The notes under the pieces were generated by a model. That model worked only from the letters and a program-made list of their open reading frames with translations, was not told the DNA's origin and did not search any database. Position numbers and translations under genes: made by a program. 64,000 nucleotides of DNA from Conoideocrella luteorostrata (taxonomy: Eukaryota; Ascomycota; Sordariomycetes; Hypocreales; Clavicipitaceae): assembly GCA_032433595.1 (NCBI GenBank), contig JASWJB010000095.1, positions 1-64,000 on the forward strand, read 5' to 3'. This document shows positions 59,921 through 64,000 of the stretch, one piece after another. Numbering within the stretch: position 1 is the first letter of the stretch; each line of letters opens with the position of its first letter.

Positions 59921-60176
59921 TTTGAAGCCTCTCAACTGAGAATAAATTAGCTACCCAGAAAAATTTCAAAGATATGCGATGGCAATTCTCGCGTCGCATG
60001 TAATTGAGCTGCAAATGGCGGTGTCTGACGGCAGAATTCTATGGCTGGTCGGTCCGTCGCCCCAAGTTCCCCCACATATACCAAGCTCCGTGCAACTCTG
60101 ATAGGGACACTGCGTCACGCAATTTATGATTTGTTGAAACGCGGACTAACTCACGACAAAACCTGAGTATACTGTG

Positions 60177-60694
60177 ATGGAATCTCCAACGGCAGGGACA
60201 CCCGGAAGACGGTCTTTTTCTCCAACATAGTACTGACTTTTGCACAGTCAAACAGTCAAGAAGCTCTGGACGAGAAGTTAGGGCGTCTGTCTAGGAAGCC
60301 AGGCGTCCGAGCTACCATTGTTCTCGACAGGACGAGCGGTGCCATCCTTAAAACAAGCGGCGAAATATCAGCCCTTCGCACAGCACGGTCTCGCGATGCC
60401 GCAACGGCGGCATCATTCTCCAATGAAGCCCCAGTTGCCGAGGCGAGCGAGTCACAAGGAGTGGAGGATTTTGCGATGATGATATGGAATTACGTGAATG
60501 TATCAGGGCAGCTGGTCGAAGAGGTGGACAAGGAGGTGCTTATGCCAGCCGAAACACTGCTGCTACCGATCTGGCTAACTGTATAGCAGGATGAATTACG
60601 CCTCCTCCGATTGCGAACGAAGAACCAAGAGATTGTCATTGTCCCCGATGTCAAATACGTGCTCACCGTAATTCACGACACTCCGTCAGCGTGA
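60177..60694 (+). CDS. Roadblock/LC7-type dynein light chain
   Basis: A small three-exon gene (60,177-60,211; 60,256-60,535; 60,587-60,694), 140 residues. The core reads ALDEKLGRLSRKPGVRATIVLDRTSGAILKT split by a loop, then EDFAMMIWNYVNVSGQLV, and after intron 2 LRLLRLRTKNQEIVIVPD and KYVLTVIHDTP. This matches the roadblock order of a helix, beta hairpin, helix and the R-R/T-K-x-x-E-I-x-x-x-P-D strand of animal DYNLRB proteins. Roadblock light chains dimerise on the dynein intermediate chain and help retrograde transport in hyphae. Exons 2 and 3 are secure. Exon 1 is less certain: its only donor is an atypical GTCTTT and the 44-nt intron is at the lower limit. Exon 3 has a TAGCAG acceptor that could add or drop one Gln. 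Confidence 0.8.
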
Positions 60695-61777
60695 TGAGAA
60701 GCGACTGAGGATGAACTCTCTGTTTCCAGAACTGAATCTTATCGTTGGAGATTGAACGTATAAACGAGGTCGAGTGTGTACATATGTTGGAGTGGAGAAC
60801 TGGCATTTTCAGCGGTGAGCTTTTTGGTTTATAAAGGAACGGCACGGCGTACAGGATGAATGATACCCCATAGAGGTTGTGTATATACTCCAATGCAAAT
60901 CTTGTGTGGACACAAAAATAATCTACATACTATGTGAAACTCAACCGATGGTATCTACGGAAACCACCATTTATGACATGCCCAGGTTGATGACAGCCTG
61001 GATGTGCAACATGAGAGAACAACGGTTTTAGTTTGCAACTCCTTACAGCCTCGAACTGTTGTCGTCCTCAAAGCCGATAGTTGGCTGATAAAAGCTTAGG
61101 ATGTTGCGACCCACACATTGACGCGATCAAGACGTGTGGGGAATTGATGGAAGAGAGGAGACGGCTTAGCATGTTTGCATGGCAATATGGGACCAAAAAT
61201 ACTCACCTCGGCTAGAGGGTATAGAGGACTGTTCTTTGTGCGTTCTGTGTGGCCAGAGCGCGTTGCTCGTTCATAGGCGGCGATCGACGCGACTTAGTCG
61301 ATGAACTACGACAGGGTTCCCAAAGCCGGTGGCGGATTGCGGGGAAAAGCAGGAATAGGAACTAGGCTCTGAACCATCCGGATCCAGTAACCTTGCCATG
61401 AGACCACTTCCTTTAAATGGATGAAAAACATGCTGTATCGCAGGTTGAACTCAAATGAAAGGCAACGCTTGCTCTAATCCCTAATAACCCCCGACACACC
61501 TTGCAGCTAACTAGTCGGGCGACAGAGCAGGTCACGCCACTGTCACTGGCGGACTCTGGAGGCTCGGTGCATGTTTGCTGCACCTGCGGAACCGTTGAAT
61601 CCGCTTCCCCCACTGTTCCGCCTATGCAATTCGGCAAGAAAGTGTCCGCCTCATCTGTGGCTTTTATTTTGTGCAACATCACCGCCTGCCATTGAAAGAA
61701 GACCGTCGGCGTCGCCGAGGTCATAATTGGCCACCATTGCCACCTGATCTCGTACATACGAGCCGTTCGCGAGAGTC

Positions 61778-61810
61778 GCATTGGCTTCGCATTGGCTTCG
61801 CATTGGCTTC
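61778..61810 (-). promoter_or_regulatory. Three phased inverted CCAAT boxes
   Basis: Three perfect copies of GCATTGGCTTC at an exact 11-bp period put three ATTGG (reverse CCAAT) cores on one face of the helix, 150-125 bases upstream of the next start codon. CCAAT is the core bound by the fungal Hap2/3/5 complex. Regulation is inferred; the repeat is read directly. Confidence 0.7.
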
Positions 61811-61893
61811 GCCCCGCTATTGAACTCCTTACTCACTTGCTTCTCTGGCCTTGTCGCGACCACGAACATCCGAGTCTTTCGCGAGGCAGGTTC

Positions 61894-61914
61894 ATGGCTC
61901 AAGGCGAGAGTTAG
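61894..61914 (+). promoter_or_regulatory. Six-codon upstream ORF
   Basis: ATG at 61,894 followed by five codons and TAG, 20 bases before the main start. If the mRNA begins upstream it would tax initiation by requiring reinitiation over a short gap. Confidence 0.45.
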
Positions 61915-61934
61915 CGGTAACGTCTAGTGCCACG

Positions 61935-64000
61935 ATGTCCCCTACATTGAGCGAAGAGGACATTGAGAAGCTCTTTTCCGGGGCACCACAATTCTTTGCC
62001 CGCAACGAGAGTCACTTCTACGGTGCTCCGCATCCCAGCACAGCTTTTCTATTTGACGAGGAGTTAGAAATCAGGGACTTGATCGACCATGTACAGGTTC
62101 AAGACAAGGCTTGGGGTGCCATCACTGCATGGCCGCATCTGACCAGGGATACCGAGCACGATGCGGCAGCCAAGAGACAGGAACAAGACAAACATAAAGC
62201 CCATTTTCATGTTAAATGCCGAGAAAGGCCAAACATGATGAGCATGTCAGGCTTGGAAAAGGGAACAATGGGCTACCAAGCCGCCTTGGAACTACCAACT
62301 GGGGATTCCCTTGAAGAAGAGCAGTTTGGCTTTGAGAGCCTTGGAACAAAAGCTAAGGTGATTGTGGAGGCAAGATCTCACATGCTATCGCATAACGGAA
62401 TGCTGCGCCGCCTACCGGAACCAGAGCTTTTGGATCGACTAAGGCGGAACAGCGAAATATACCGCAACAATGACTTGAAAAAAAAGACTTCTGCAGAAAC
62501 CTACAGAGACCTCTTTCACAAATTCATGCGGCCCACAAATGCCGTCACTGACCAGGCCGATCAATATGGCCTCAACAATCAAATCCGCGCTTTACTAAAA
62601 TGCCTTGGGGTTGCCAATGTCTGGATTGATTTCTCACGCGTGGAGTGGAGGGTTCGATTGGGACAGGTTTTGTGGGGAGAAAACGATGGCGATGAGCTTG
62701 ATGACGACACCGCTATTCATGATACTGATGATTCTAGAGAGCGTGCCGAGGAAAAGTACTGGTTGTTGATGCAGATCCTGCTTGCAACTGAGCTATTGAT
62801 CAGGTTAGATGCTGTCACGGAAGGTATTGAGTACGGCGTGACAGGAATTCGACCTATCGACGTTGCGCATTTCGAGCGAGCTGCGTCCCAAACTGTCAAA
62901 TGGTCTTTACTTTTGGCTCGAAGCTGGCTCGACAATATTGAAATTGTAGAGGAAAAGGACTCAGCGACTGAGCAGCCACCACCTCCACGCCGTGGCAACA
63001 GCTGGCTCGCCGCACTGGCGAGTAGAGTGACAAATAGATACCACAAGAAGAGCACCTTGCCTCCCTATCACTTCACTATTAAAGGACGCCATGGCCAACG
63101 GCAGGTGGATGGGTTGACTCATTTTGCCAAAAGGTTGATGTGGCCTGGCATCGACAGATACGAAACCAAAATCTCAGAGAACGCGCAGTTGGCAGCTGAA
63201 GAAGCCTCTGGGAGAAGAACAAGCTCACTGTCTATAAGATCATTACAGTCATCATATTTTGGGGCCTGGGATATTACCTGCAATCATGGGAAACACAAAG
63301 GTCGGGCACAAGCCCAACGCAGAAGACTTGCTGCGGCCTTGCACGAATCTGGCTGGTTGACAAAGTCTTATGTATTTGGATTAGTTCTCCCTGGCGATTC
63401 ATTATATCATTACCTCATGGCAACACTTTTAGAAAACGATACAGAGGCAATGGCGAAACTTGGCCCGTTCGCCAATCTTTCTGGAGGATTCGTGTATTCA
63501 GGAAAGAGTTTCTGGAGTACCAGCTGTATCGTGGGTCGTGTTCTTGCAGCCGGCAAGGGGGCAGCCGACTGCATGGGCTGGATCTCTACCGACGTTCTGC
63601 CAGAGGGTATAGCCGATGGATGGCTAACAATAGAGGTCGAAGACGTTGCTGGTGCGTACTCTTTCAGCTTTACAAACCGTATATCTTGATACTCACATTG
63701 GAAATAGAAGATATGGCCCAACTGGGCAAAAAGGCGCGGCTCTGGGGTAAGAAGAAGGTTGAGCGCGAATCATCCATTTTGGGCAATGGCAAAGAAAACT
63801 CGGTTCAAGCGGGCGACTTTATAATCCCACACGAAAACAAATACGCCAAACCCCCGCCTGCTGTTTACGCCGAGCTTCTGTCTCTTGATCTTAACTCATC
63901 CCCAGAACCTGTAACCGCTACCCCCCTCTCCGAGATGGTGCCAACACCAACAGTTGAGCATTGCACGAAGTGCCCCGAGTTGATCTCATATCCGGCACGC
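61935..64000 (+). CDS. Conserved fungal protein of unknown function (3' end outside window)
   Basis: Exon 1 61,935-63,651 (572 codons plus one base), then a 56-nt intron (GTGCGT donor, TAG acceptor) and exon 2 from 63,708 to beyond the window, where the frame is still open. The start MSPTLSEEDIEKLFSGAPQFFARNESHF lies in good context. No membrane segment or signal peptide is evident; the protein is charged and mainly helical, with LLMQILLATELLIRLDAV and WSLLLARSWLDNIEIVEEK as the most hydrophobic stretches. Near residue 450 a set of basic residues (HGKHKGRAQAQRRR) precedes a Gly-rich segment (LSGGFVYSGKSFWSTSCIVGRVLAAGKGAAD). I recognise it as a widely shared Pezizomycotina protein but know no function, and I will not assign one. 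Confidence 0.88.

Larger units (their letters stand above)
60695..61934. other. Intergenic region upstream of the last gene
   Basis: 1.2 kb with the 3' UTR of the roadblock gene and the promoter of the last gene. Contains three helically phased inverted CCAAT boxes and a six-codon upstream frame, listed separately. No further gene is seen. Confidence 0.6.

Overview
The window is chromosomal DNA from a filamentous ascomycete. The protein set (Mcm1, V-ATPase subunit E, Ipi1, a Pls1-type tetraspanin, a Dnf1-class flippase), the short introns of about 45-210 nt with GTRNGT donors and CTRAC-type branch sites, and the absence of operons all fit Pezizomycotina. Sordariomycetes, perhaps Hypocreales, is my best guess from general familiarity; no marker here settles genus or family. 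I reconstruct thirteen protein-coding genes, twelve complete and one running off the right edge. Eleven of them are spliced in the coding region. I found no tRNA or rRNA genes, CRISPR arrays or intact transposons.

Layout. Positions 1-12,750 hold no convincing gene; the last 2.5 kb look like a very long 5' leader for a C2H2 zinc-finger regulator (12,751-14,029). Next come a gene desert with simple repeats, an 81-bp minisatellite, a G-rich tract and an alternating purine-pyrimidine tract (14.0-22.0 kb), a Ctr-type copper transporter (22,663-23,373), and the MADS-box regulator mcm1 on the minus strand (26,353-27,451) with a leader of about 1 kb. A second desert runs from 28.4 to 35.5 kb. From 35.5 kb the DNA is gene-dense: Pls1-type tetraspanin, NIPA-type Mg transporter, V-ATPase subunit E, and a conserved protein with PCNA- and SUMO-binding-like motifs. 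A 4.3-kb gap precedes the P4-ATPase flippase, an MSC7-like membrane-anchored aldehyde dehydrogenase, a DEAD-box helicase with a WG-repeat tail, the ribosome-biogenesis factor Ipi1, a roadblock-type dynein light chain, and a large unknown protein.

The genes do not form a pathway or a secondary-metabolite cluster. They are ordinary housekeeping and developmental genes. Ipi1 and roadblock are divergent with 256 bp between start codons, the transporter and V-ATPase genes are divergent, and V-ATPase/NSE6-like and ALDH/helicase are convergent pairs.

The most informative non-coding signal is strand-asymmetric loss of ATG. In 10,245-12,750 the plus strand has one ATG (inside a possible leader intron) against about thirty CATs, and the 960 bases before mcm1 have no ATG on the mcm1 strand. 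Both mark long AUG-free leaders of regulatory genes. The second genome-scale signal is a palindrome built on ACTCCGTACGGAGT, scattered through the gene deserts and absent from the exons I read.
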